DNA of 19,279 bases from Gammaproteobacteria bacterium UBA2679 (lineage in GTDB: Bacteria; Pseudomonadota; Gammaproteobacteria; Pseudomonadales; Oleiphilaceae). The DNA is taken from contig DEMD01000005.1 in NCBI GenBank assembly GCA_002354735.1, forward strand, positions 1 through 19,279, read 5' to 3'. The stretch's first letter is position 1; each line of letters starts with the position of its first letter. The notes below the pieces were generated by a model. That model was not told where the DNA came from and did not search any database. It worked only from the letters and a program-made list of their open reading frames with translations. This document shows positions 1 to 6,560 of this stretch, one piece after another. Position numbers and translations under genes: made by a program.

Positions 1-540
1 TGAAACGTCAACAGCCCCTAGGACGATGTCAGTCGGACTCCTTCCTGTAGCCACGGGGGGCGTACTCATTATCGTCAAGGCGCCGTTAGTCCCAACAGCG
101 TATTGCGACACGGTATAATCATTCGTATTCACCACGAACGCATGCTGGCCACTTTGTTCCATGGTGATCGCCACAGGACGCGTGCCTGTGGCCACAGTCG
201 CAGGGCTCATCGGCACCAGTCCGCCGCCCGCACCGATGGTGTACTGAGACACGGTATTGGCGTCACGATTTACCACATAGGCGTATCTGCCGTTAGGGTC
301 GATAACAATGTCTAGAGGCGACATTTGCGCGGAGACGAAGGAGGGGGTCATCGCAGTCAACGCCCCATCCGAGCCTATCGTGTACTGATTGACAAGGTTT
401 GAACCGCGACACGCCACATAGGCATACCTGCCGCTTGGATCGACGATAATAGCAACTGGGCCGCTATTGGTCGCCACGGAAGGGGAACTCAGTGCCGTGA
501 GGCTTCCATCTGCCGCGCCCCCCGATATCAGCGCGCGCCT
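1..540 (-). pseudogene. YVTN-type beta-propeller repeat protein, 5'-truncated and running off the window
   Basis: Read on the minus strand, the frame from 540 down to 1 is open and encodes tandem blades of about 47 residues. Each blade has the pattern P-V-A-I-x-x-D-P-S-G-R-Y-A-Y-V-x-N, followed by T-V-S-Q-Y-T-I-G and G-A-L-T-x-M. Three blades and the start of a fourth are visible (A-Y-V-A-C-R-G, A-Y-V-V-N-R-D, A-F-V-V-N-T-N). This pattern is typical of YVTN/lactonase-like seven-bladed propellers, which are usually exported. An in-frame TAA lies at 541-543, and the blades begin almost directly after it with no ATG, signal peptide or ribosome site. The 5' part therefore seems lost by deletion or rearrangement. 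The 3' end lies outside the window. A non-ATG start (CTG near 531, or an internal GTG) is possible but would give no export signal. The repeat call is firm; the broken state is inferred. Confidence 0.6.
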
Positions 541-597
541 TTAGCGCTGACCTACTTCGGCTATCTTGGTGCTGCCGCCCTGGTGCGATTGCCCCAG

Positions 598-631
598 ATT
601 TTCAAAACACACCGTAGACCGCTGCTATTCT
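598..631 (+). promoter_or_regulatory. Possible extended -10 promoter for the lipoprotein gene
   Basis: TGC followed by TATTCT (626-631) fits an extended -10 element (TGnTATnnT). It lies 27 bases before the ATG at 659. The -35 position is only weakly matched (TTCAAA region, 601-606). The rest of 541-658 shows no convincing gene. A ribosome site AAGGG (648-652) precedes the start codon. Confidence 0.3.
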
Positions 632-658
632 TGAAGAGTCACTAACCAAGGGCTCCAC

Positions 659-2371
659 ATGAAGAAATCTCTCGTTAGCTTTATTACTGTATTGATGACC
701 GGAGCATTGCTCACTGCTTGCGATGATCATGGTTCTACGCCCGGCGCGGATACGGTCACTCCTGTCGACACACCGCCATCGATACCGTCGATACCGTCAA
801 CACCGTCGCCGGATGTCACTAAACCAACGATCGTCGAAACTTCGCCAGAGCCGGATGCAACTGATGTCGATCGAAGGGCTTCGCTTCGTGCTGTCTTCAG
901 TGAGCCCATGCAGGCAGAATCGCTGGATAGTGGCAGCTACGTGCTAAGGCGCGCCGAAAACGTCATTGCCTCGACATTGAGCTACGATGCCGAAAGCTTG
1001 ACTGCGAGTTTGACGCCAGACCAGCCGCTGAGCATGTTGACCCAATATACTGTAGAGCTTGGTGCTGACCTCGCGGATACAGCTGGAAACACTTTAGGTG
1101 TGTCGAAAATATTTTCATTTGTTACCGCGGACGGAGCGTTTCAGCCGACCATCGAGTTTGCTGGCTCGACACTCAATGGTAATGACTACATCGGCGGCCA
1201 GTTCAGCAACACCGGCAGCGGTGTTTTTATCTGGCAGCAGATTGCCATTGGCGACCATGTTCAGTCGATCTACGCGTTTAATTTCAACCCTGCCACGCAA
1301 CTGTGGACGCTGACGCTTCTCGATGATGTTGATAGTCCTGTAACACCATCTCTCGCAGTCAATGCTGGCGGCGATGCCGTCGTGATCTGGCGTCGCAGCC
1401 TGGCAAACCTCGGTGAGGGCATTGTGGCCAGGTATTTCGATGCCTCGACCCAAACCTGGAGCGCTCCCGCGCAAGTGGCGCCAGCACCATCCGGAGTCTC
1501 CTCCCCAAACGTTGGGCTTAGCGATACAGGCGTTGCCCGGGCTGTATGGACTCGGAACGGTTCACCGCAAGTCATCGTATCCGCTGTTTATGAAGCGGCT
1601 AGCAACACGTGGGGACAGCACGCGGTGATATCAGCCTCTACAAACAACTCAACTTATCCTTTCATAGCCAGTTCAGACGCTAGCCGCGCCATCGCTGTCT
1701 GGAAGGAGGAATCCACCAAGTTCGCTGTGGCCAGCACTTTCGATGCCCGCGCATGGGGTACGCCAGTAGTTCTTGGGTCCGCCGGAGAAAACCGTGTCTT
1801 TCAACCCGTGGTCGCCAGCGATGGAAGTAATGCCGTTCTGTGGACCCACACAACGTCTTTCTCCTCGTTCAACCTCTACGCGACCCAGTATGACTGGTCG
1901 ACCGGACAATGGGAGACAGCTGTATCTCTAGCCTCTACCGATGCCTTTGCTCCAGTGCTGTCGTACGATGTTGATATTGGGTCTGGAGGCCGAGCTATCG
2001 CTGGCTGGGTTTCCGGTCCCGATGGGAGCAGGCATGAATATGCGAGCTTTCGAGACGATACTGGACACTGGAGTGTGCCTACAGCACTCGACACTGCAGC
2101 GCCTGGTTTGTCCGCGCCGCACGTTGCGCTCGACGATGCTGGTAATGCCCTCTTCGTCTGGTCAGAGCAGAGCACAAGCAAGAAAAGGCTTGTGTCTCGG
2201 CGCTATCTCGCTGGCAGCGATTTATGGGCCGAGCCGTTCACACTGGCAGACACACTGGAGTCCGACGAAGTCTATGTGGAACTCGCACCAGACGGCACTG
2301 GCGCGGCTGGCTGGTGGGAGCGTGACTCGATGACGTCATTTCGACATCCAACCATCAGACCCTTCAAGTAA
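659..2371 (+). CDS. Lipoprotein with Ig-like (Big_5) domain and Trp-repeat beta-propeller
   Basis: This 570-residue protein starts with a lipoprotein signal peptide whose lipobox L-L-T-A-C places the lipidated Cys at residue 21. Asp at positions 22-23 would be read as inner-membrane retention by the E. coli Lol rule, though that rule is unreliable in other bacteria. A Pro/Ser-rich linker (about 32-55) follows. An Ig-like domain of the Big_5 type (about 55-157) has the typical P-T-I-V-x-x-S-P-E-P-D-A-T-D-V opening and a closing F-S-F-V-T. The remainder holds eight repeats of about 50 residues, each with a D/N-x-G-x-A-x-x-x-W core; the Trp residues are at 192, 244, 297, 348, 395, 450, 501 and 552. 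This spacing suggests a beta-propeller. No catalytic residues are evident, so a surface or periplasmic binding role is only a guess. The start is supported by AAGGG seven bases upstream. It appears to be a single-gene unit with a terminator behind it. Confidence 0.85.
   Translation: MKKSLVSFITVLMTGALLTACDDHGSTPGADTVTPVDTPPSIPSIPSTPSPDVTKPTIVETSPEPDATDVDRRASLRAVFSEPMQAESLDSGSYVLRRAENVIASTLSYDAESLTASLTPDQPLSMLTQYTVELGADLADTAGNTLGVSKIFSFVTADGAFQPTIEFAGSTLNGNDYIGGQFSNTGSGVFIWQQIAIGDHVQSIYAFNFNPATQLWTLTLLDDVDSPVTPSLAVNAGGDAVVIWRRSLANLGEGIVARYFDASTQTWSAPAQVAPAPSGVSSPNVGLSDTGVARAVWTRNGSPQVIVSAVYEAASNTWGQHAVISASTNNSTYPFIASSDASRAIAVWKEESTKFAVASTFDARAWGTPVVLGSAGENRVFQPVVASDGSNAVLWTHTTSFSSFNLYATQYDWSTGQWETAVSLASTDAFAPVLSYDVDIGSGGRAIAGWVSGPDGSRHEYASFRDDTGHWSVPTALDTAAPGLSAPHVALDDAGNALFVWSEQSTSKKRLVSRRYLAGSDLWAEPFTLADTLESDEVYVELAPDGTGAAGWWERDSMTSFRHPTIRPFK
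776..811 (+). repeat. Four 9-bp tandem units in the lipoprotein linker
   Basis: Four consecutive 9-base units (CCATCGATA, CCGTCGATA, CCGTCAACA, CCGTCGCCG) encode S-I-P, S-I-P, S-T-P and S-P-D of the Pro/Ser linker. Such repeats can change the linker length in whole codons by slippage. Confidence 0.6.
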
Positions 2372-2386
2372 GCCGCTCACACTACT

Positions 2387-2433
2387 CGCGGCCTCAGCTG
2401 TTGAGGCAGCTCCTGAGGCCGCGTGATCTGCTT
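2387..2433 (+). terminator. Inverted repeat behind the lipoprotein gene, likely terminator
   Basis: An 11-base perfect inverted repeat (CGCGGCCTCAG at 2387-2397, CTGAGGCCGCG at 2413-2423) has a 15-base loop and lies 16 bases after the stop codon. A short T run (CTTTT, about 2430) follows at a distance. Within the loop TGAGGC (2402-2407) can also pair with GCCTCA (2391-2396), giving an alternative shorter hairpin. The T run is short, so termination may be partial. Confidence 0.5.
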
Positions 2434-2507
2434 TTGATATGTGACGAGGGCAGCGAAGCTCTGAACTTTCAGCGATCCGGAAACGGCACGAGTTCTAGGC
2501 CTTCAAC

Positions 2508-2536
2508 GATCAAACGCTCCACAACTTTGCTATGCT
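2508..2536 (+). promoter_or_regulatory. Possible extended -10 promoter for the transglycosylase gene
   Basis: TGC followed by TATGCT (2531-2536) matches an extended -10. No good -35 is visible. The ATG at 2532 lies inside this element, so if the promoter is real translation must start at the next in-frame ATG, 2565, which directly begins a signal peptide. Confidence 0.35.
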
Positions 2537-2564
2537 CTTACCTATCCCTCCAACTGGATTCGCA

Positions 2565-4430
2565 ATGCTACCGACCATCCGGACACTGACCCTTCTTGCT
2601 GCACTGCTGTGCTTCAGCGCGCCGCTGATTGCCGAAGTGCGCTCGGTCACGGTGCCTATCAATGTTGATTATCGGCATATTCAACAGCTGCTTATCCAGC
2701 AGGTCTTCACTGGCACCGACAATTCGCTGCGGCCGTGGAGCGATGGCACTAATTGTAACTATCTGACACTGACCGACCCTGTGGTGGATGGATTTGAGGG
2801 TCGCCTTCGGGTCATCTCGAAAGGCCGCGCGCAAGTGGGTGCGGCGCTGGGCGGTAGCTGCATCAGCGTATTGAGCTGGAGCGGCCGTCTGGAGACGATC
2901 CATGAATTAGTGCTGCCGGAAGGACAGAATCGAATCGAGGCGCGCATCGTCGACACGCAACTTCTGAGTGAAGATGGGCAAGCCGAAAATATGCCGAACC
3001 AGCTCTGGACCATCATCAAGAATCAGGTTCACCCTCGCCTCGAAAATCTCCGCGTCGACCTCAACCGGCCCTTCCAGGACCTGAAACAATTTCTTAGCCT
3101 GCTGACCCGGCCGCAGTCGGCCCAGTCCACATTGGCGCTGATTGAATCTCTTCGCCTCAGCGAAGTCACCGCTGGCGACGATGCAGTGAAGGCCATGCTG
3201 ATGGCCGATGTGGCGTTGCCAGACAGCCTCCCGGACGCTTCCGAGGCACCGGTTGCGGCGCTGACTGCCGAGGAGCTGGCGCAATGGCACCAGCAGCTCG
3301 ACGCCTGGGACGGCTTCTTTACCTATGTCACAAAGAATCTGGCCGCCCAGGCCGGCTCACCTGAGCTTCAGGACGAATTACTGGACCTCCTGCTCGACGC
3401 GCGTTATCGCCTGAACGAGGCGCTTGTCGAGACCGAGCAGGGCGACTCAAGCCACAGCGATCCGGTGCGAGGCATCTTCCTGCGCACCTGGCGACGGCTC
3501 GGACCCATCGTTCAAAGAATCGATCTGGAGCAGACGAATCCGGCAGCAAGCCTGCACTACCTGAGCTTCATTGCGGCGGGTGATGCCTTGAAAGCGCTGG
3601 ACGAGCTCGAAGCGTCCACCAACATTGAAGTCTCACTCGATGGCCTTCGCCGACTGGCGCGGATGGTGGCACCTACAGATCAGCTCGATCCGTTAGATTC
3701 TGGCGAGGACGTAGACCCGGAGCTGCGCAAGTCTTTCAACTTTGGCGAGCCGCCGCCGCTCCCTGACGCGCCGATCGAACTCAATTTCCTGAACTGGCTC
3801 TTCTCGCCAGCCTACGCCGCCGACGTGCCTGCCGCTTTCGATCCAGAGCTCACAAAGCGTCTCAATATCTGGATTCCCAAGCACAAGGATATGCCTGAAT
3901 ATCTACCGCTCGCACATAAGGCACTCAATCATGCCGCCAACGCAACGCTGATAAAGAAGCCGCTCGATCAGAGCTATCATCCGATGTTCCGTCATGCGAT
4001 GCTCGCCACGGCCTGGCAGGAGAGCTGCTGGCGCCAGTTCGTCGACAAGGGTGGCAAGCGTCTTCCTCTCACCTCCCCTTCTGGATCGGTGGGCATCATG
4101 CAGGTGAACCCCAGAGTGTGGCGCGGTTTCTACGATGTGACCGCTCTGAAATACGATCTCGTCTATAACGCGATGGCCGGGTCGGAAATCCTGATGCACT
4201 ATCTGAAGGACATCGCCATTCGCAAAGGTGAACATACGATCACCAAAAATCCGGAGAACCTCGCACGAGCCAGCTATAGCGCCTACAACGCAGGCCCAGG
4301 CAAACTGACGCGTTACCGGGATAGCAAGGCGACGAAACGCGAGCAGCGAGTCGACAAGGATTTTTTCAGGAAGTTTCAGGCCATGAAAAAAGATAATCCC
4401 CTGGCGGTGCTGGCGTGTTACGGCGGCTGA
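2565..4430 (+). CDS. Secreted lytic transglycosylase with C-terminal SLT domain
   Basis: This is a predicted periplasmic or outer-membrane-associated lytic murein transglycosylase, which cleaves the beta-1,4 bond between N-acetylmuramic acid and N-acetylglucosamine. From the chosen start it is 621 residues, with a signal peptide (M-L-P-T-I-R, hydrophobic core, probable cleavage after A-P-L-I-A). The C-terminal SLT domain (about 470-605) shows the family motifs in order: A-W-Q-E-S with catalytic Glu486, G-I-M-Q-V-N-P at 510-516, and S-A-Y-N-A-G-P-G at 572-579. The roughly 450 residues before it are mostly helical in appearance and match no domain I recognise; they may position the enzyme or bind a partner. 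An ATG at 2532 would add 11 residues but sits on the probable -10 element and spoils the signal peptide. The ribosome site of the 2565 start is weak. The next frame (AMIN-like remnant) begins 5 bases after the stop. Confidence 0.88.
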   Translation: MLPTIRTLTLLAALLCFSAPLIAEVRSVTVPINVDYRHIQQLLIQQVFTGTDNSLRPWSDGTNCNYLTLTDPVVDGFEGRLRVISKGRAQVGAALGGSCISVLSWSGRLETIHELVLPEGQNRIEARIVDTQLLSEDGQAENMPNQLWTIIKNQVHPRLENLRVDLNRPFQDLKQFLSLLTRPQSAQSTLALIESLRLSEVTAGDDAVKAMLMADVALPDSLPDASEAPVAALTAEELAQWHQQLDAWDGFFTYVTKNLAAQAGSPELQDELLDLLLDARYRLNEALVETEQGDSSHSDPVRGIFLRTWRRLGPIVQRIDLEQTNPAASLHYLSFIAAGDALKALDELEASTNIEVSLDGLRRLARMVAPTDQLDPLDSGEDVDPELRKSFNFGEPPPLPDAPIELNFLNWLFSPAYAADVPAAFDPELTKRLNIWIPKHKDMPEYLPLAHKALNHAANATLIKKPLDQSYHPMFRHAMLATAWQESCWRQFVDKGGKRLPLTSPSGSVGIMQVNPRVWRGFYDVTALKYDLVYNAMAGSEILMHYLKDIAIRKGEHTITKNPENLARASYSAYNAGPGKLTRYRDSKATKREQRVDKDFFRKFQAMKKDNPLAVLACYGG

Positions 4431-4435
4431 TTTGC

Positions 4436-4777
4436 ATGCGATGTGCCATGCCCGACCTGAATACGCATAGTTACCTGCCGCGGCCCACCGCCGAACAGGA
4501 TGCCGCCTACACGTCAGAATGGACTGCTGGCATCATCGACCGGCCGCTGCCTAACGCGCCTGCCACGACCCTCGTCGCTGTCCGTACCGCCGCTCGCGAA
4601 GGCTTCGACCGGATCGTCTTCGAATTCGACGAGCGAGTGCCGGGTTTTCACATCGAGTATATCGACCGCCCCGTGCGGAGGTGCAGGTCCGGCAAGGTCA
4701 CGCAGCTGGCTGGCTCGAGCTCCGGATGTACCCGGCGAACTCCCAGACCTTCCTACTCAGGAAATCCGATAACCTAG
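4436..4777 (+). pseudogene. AMIN-like domain protein, frameshifted and truncated
   Basis: The reading frame starting at 4436 or 4448 encodes E-W-T-A-G-I-I-D-R-P, then G-F-D-R-I-V-F-E-F-D and V-P-G-F-H-I-E-Y-I-D-R-P-V. This closely follows the AMIN-like domain family of exported proteins. After S-G-K-V-T-Q-L-A-G (about 4714) the frame stops making sense. The expected continuation W-L-E-L-R-M-Y-P-A-N-S-Q-T-F appears in another frame from about 4710, next to a duplicated CTGG/CTGG run, so an indel has occurred there. Even in the corrected frame homology ends near 4755, where the RES gene ends on the opposite strand, so the last part of the domain is absent. No signal peptide is present, although family members are normally exported. 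It probably formed a unit with the transglycosylase before it decayed. The family call is from recalled consensus. Confidence 0.65.
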
Positions 4778-5398
4778 ATCCAGCGCAATGCCATACATGA
4801 CATCATCCAAGGCTTTGGCCGCGAGCGGATAATGCTTGAGATGCCGGGCGGGCAGTGCATCGCGGCCGCGCTCATATAGAGCGATCGCTGGCGCGTTGCC
4901 ATTCATGGAGGAGCAGTACATCAGGCCGTCGATATCAGGATAAATATCGTAGAAAGCAGCTGACCAGGCCCGGGCCGTCCTTCTGGGGCCCGAGTGGATG
5001 GCGGTCGAGGCTCCAACTTTCGTGACAAAATTTCCAGTCAGATCCAGCAAGCGAAGGGTTCGTGCTGTATTGAACGCAACATAACAGGGCTTTGCGTGAT
5101 TGCGATCAATGTATCGTCGAGCCTGATAGACTTCGGCTACAGCGGTCACCATTTGCAGCTGTCCTGTCGCAAGGTACATGATCCCGCGGTCTTGAACACA
5201 TGGCTCCCCTGCCCTCATCACGTGATGATCAAAACGCGAATCTGTTGGTCCGAAATACCTGAACGAGTTCCATTTCACCGGAAACTCGCCGTCCTTGAAG
5301 TAGATTCGACTGACCATGCGCCCTGCTGGCAGTGCAATAGTGCGCGCTTTAATCTGTCCGTTTCTGAGGGCCTGCGATGGCTGGGGAAACTTCGTCAC
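4757..5398 (-). CDS. RES-domain protein, probable NAD-degrading toxin
   Basis: This 213-residue protein has the layout of RES-domain toxins, which act by degrading NAD+ in the cytoplasm. The conserved Arg is likely Arg31 (V-S-R-I-Y-F) or Arg47 (S-F-R-Y-F-G). The Glu is Glu89 (T-A-V-A-E-V-Y), and the Ser lies in the Y-C-S-S segment at 161-164, followed by A-I-A-L-Y-E-R-G. The core L-R-L-L-D-L-T-G (115-122) also fits the family. Translation starts at a GTG that shares its first base with the TAG of the upstream HTH gene (TAGTG), so the two are probably translationally coupled. The usual regulator-toxin neighbour is present upstream, as in RES-Xre modules. Its 3' end overlaps the decayed AMIN-like gene on the other strand. 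Toxic activity is inferred from the family. Confidence 0.82.
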   Translation of the reverse strand: MTKFPQPSQALRNGQIKARTIALPAGRMVSRIYFKDGEFPVKWNSFRYFGPTDSRFDHHVMRAGEPCVQDRGIMYLATGQLQMVTAVAEVYQARRYIDRNHAKPCYVAFNTARTLRLLDLTGNFVTKVGASTAIHSGPRRTARAWSAAFYDIYPDIDGLMYCSSMNGNAPAIALYERGRDALPARHLKHYPLAAKALDDVMYGIALDLGYRIS

Positions 5399-5985
5399 TA
5401 CAGAAATCGGACGATATGCTTCAGTTTCTCCACGTCATGGCCCATTTCCAGCCACTGGATTGGGGAGCAGAGTTCACCCCGTGGGCCTTCCAGATCAGGA
5501 TGTAGTGAAGTGAAGAATTCTTGCGCCGTGAGCGGATGAACACTCTTGTCGAGCAATGGCAGCACGTCTTCAAGATGCCGAACCGCACGCCCCTCGCTGA
5601 ACTGCCAGAGAGGAAACAACCTACGTGGACCATACTTGATCGAATACAAGGTGCTATTGAGGATGCGCTGGCGCACACGGGAGGTAGAGACCCCCAGTTT
5701 TCTGGCCACCTGATCACTTGTCAATGCGCTCTCGATCAGGATGGCATACTCGGTGGCCATATCGCGATTCAATTTATCAACGGCGTCCTTATCTACGCCA
5801 TCAACACCATGCGCGCCGACGCTTCGAAAGAAGGCCTTGTCGTCTTGGCTAAGATCGTCAGACCGGGGTGAAACCCTGTTGCCACCGGAATTTCGGAGGA
5901 GGTCGGCCGCAATTGAAGCCAGATGCTGAATACTGGTGATACCGTGTTTCCTGAGGACCTCCATGTCTTCTTCTCTGGCAAACAT
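5398..5985 (-). CDS. HTH protein, probable antitoxin and autorepressor of the RES toxin
   Basis: This 195-residue protein is encoded directly upstream of the RES gene with a one-base overlap. A helix-turn-helix lies at about 88-109 (A-L-T-S-D-Q-V-A-R-K-L-G-V-S, then S-R-V-R-Q-R-I). The C-terminal part (about 150-195) includes S-P-I-Q-W-L-E-M-G, which recalls the toxin-binding tail of Xre/MbcA/ParS antitoxins, but the central HTH and the charged 80-residue N-terminal part differ from the usual 110-150-residue layout. The ATG has a good ribosome site (AAGAGG, nine bases upstream). Its promoter overlaps a cluster of CTAAC repeats, fitting autorepression. Function is inferred from gene position, HTH and C-terminal motif. 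An unrelated regulator is possible. Confidence 0.75.
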   Translation of the reverse strand: MFAREEDMEVLRKHGITSIQHLASIAADLLRNSGGNRVSPRSDDLSQDDKAFFRSVGAHGVDGVDKDAVDKLNRDMATEYAILIESALTSDQVARKLGVSTSRVRQRILNSTLYSIKYGPRRLFPLWQFSEGRAVRHLEDVLPLLDKSVHPLTAQEFFTSLHPDLEGPRGELCSPIQWLEMGHDVEKLKHIVRFL

Positions 5986-6008
5986 CCTGACGACCTCTTG
6001 AACAGCGC

Positions 6009-6057
6009 GTTAGTGTTAGTTAGCGTTAGTATAGCAGATCGACACTTGAACGGGCAA
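6009..6057 (-). promoter_or_regulatory. Toxin-antitoxin promoter with four CTAAC operator-like repeats
   Basis: On the minus strand TTGCCC (6052-6057) and TATACT (6028-6033) are separated by 18 bases and form a plausible sigma-70 promoter. CTAAC occurs four times at 6025-6029, 6019-6023, 6015-6019 and 6009-6013, with start-to-start distances of 6, 4 and 6. The outer two lie in the longer direct repeat ACTAACGC, 16 bases apart. The cluster covers the -10 edge and the expected start of transcription, where a bound repressor would block initiation. Confidence 0.6.
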
Positions 6058-6062
6058 TTTCT

Positions 6063-6470
6063 CTAACTGATCAGATCAGCCGCCACGCGGGCCTGTAAGG
6101 ATCTGGCAGCTTCTTCGTAGGCAATATCGAGGTACGCCGCGTAATGCCCCTTCCGCCGCATCCTGCCTTTCGCATACTGGTAAAGGTAGTTCGCCGACAT
6201 GCCCGCCCGACCGTCCTCTCTGAACTGTTGCACGTGCTTCAGCTCGTGAGCGATCAGGGCAATGCCATTTGGTGACTCTGGATCATACCGACCAGGCGCG
6301 AAGTAGATGTGATGTCCGAAGGTGAAGGCGCAGGGCTTGCCATAAACATACCAGGGGATGCCGATGTGTGTTCTGGCCCTTTGCAGGTCGATCTCCGCAA
6401 TGTACGGAGCGAGCGTAGTCTTGACCTCTTCTGGCAGCGGGCGGCCGGGTCGCAGAAGTCTTACTGTCAT
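6063..6470 (-). CDS. Small HExxH metallopeptidase-like protein (DUF4157-like)
   Basis: From the ATG at 6470 this is a 135-residue protein without signal peptide. It carries a zinc-binding H-E-L-K-H motif (His75, Glu76, His79) preceded by G-I-A-L-I-A. A later A-Y-L-D-I-A-Y-E-E-A-A segment (about 111-121) has Glu that could be the third zinc ligand. The layout fits small DUF4157-like putative peptidases, whose substrates are unknown. The frame is open to 6629, but those extra residues are low in quality and cross the AT-rich promoter region of the divergent kinase gene. The 6470 start has GGGGGA seven bases upstream. It is transcribed towards the toxin-antitoxin unit but lies upstream of that unit's own promoter. 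Protease activity is inferred from the motif. Confidence 0.72.
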   Translation of the reverse strand: MTVRLLRPGRPLPEEVKTTLAPYIAEIDLQRARTHIGIPWYVYGKPCAFTFGHHIYFAPGRYDPESPNGIALIAHELKHVQQFREDGRAGMSANYLYQYAKGRMRRKGHYAAYLDIAYEEAARSLQARVAADLIS

Positions 6471-6500
6471 CGGTCCCCCAAGAAAAGACGCCTGCACAGG

Positions 6501-6545
6501 TGTACAATGGCGGCGAGCGTCTAAACTATATACCATTATAATAAT
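6501..6545 (+). promoter_or_regulatory. AT-rich promoter region of the kinase gene
   Basis: A perfect -10 hexamer TATAAT (6537-6542) lies in the strongly AT-rich 6521-6548 stretch, 18 bases before the ATG at 6561. A second possible -10, TATATA, is at 6527-6532. No strong -35 is at the right distance; TGTACA (6501-6506) is 20 bases from TATATA. The 5' leader would be very short. The ribosome site is GGAG at 6553-6556. Confidence 0.4.
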
Positions 6546-6560
6546 TAGAAACGGAGTCTC

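Noticed and set aside
544..645. Plus-strand frame encoding T-Y-F-G-Y-L-G-A-A-A-L-V-R-L-P, resembling the tail of a membrane protein
   Set aside because: It is short, has no start of its own, runs antisense into the propeller repeats and ends in the probable promoter of the lipoprotein gene. It could be a gene remnant, but there is not enough to support it.
1115..1474. Minus-strand open frames inside the lipoprotein gene
   Set aside because: They are shadows of the plus-strand gene, whose signal peptide and periodic Trp repeats show it to be the coding strand.
4994..5539. Plus-strand open frame of 181 codons across the toxin-antitoxin genes
   Set aside because: It is antisense to two genes with clear family motifs, and its translation has no recognisable features.
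6009..6029. GTTAG/CTAAC repeats as a CRISPR or telomere-like array
   Set aside because: The units are only 5 bases, unevenly spaced and confined to 21 bases at a promoter. An operator is the better explanation.
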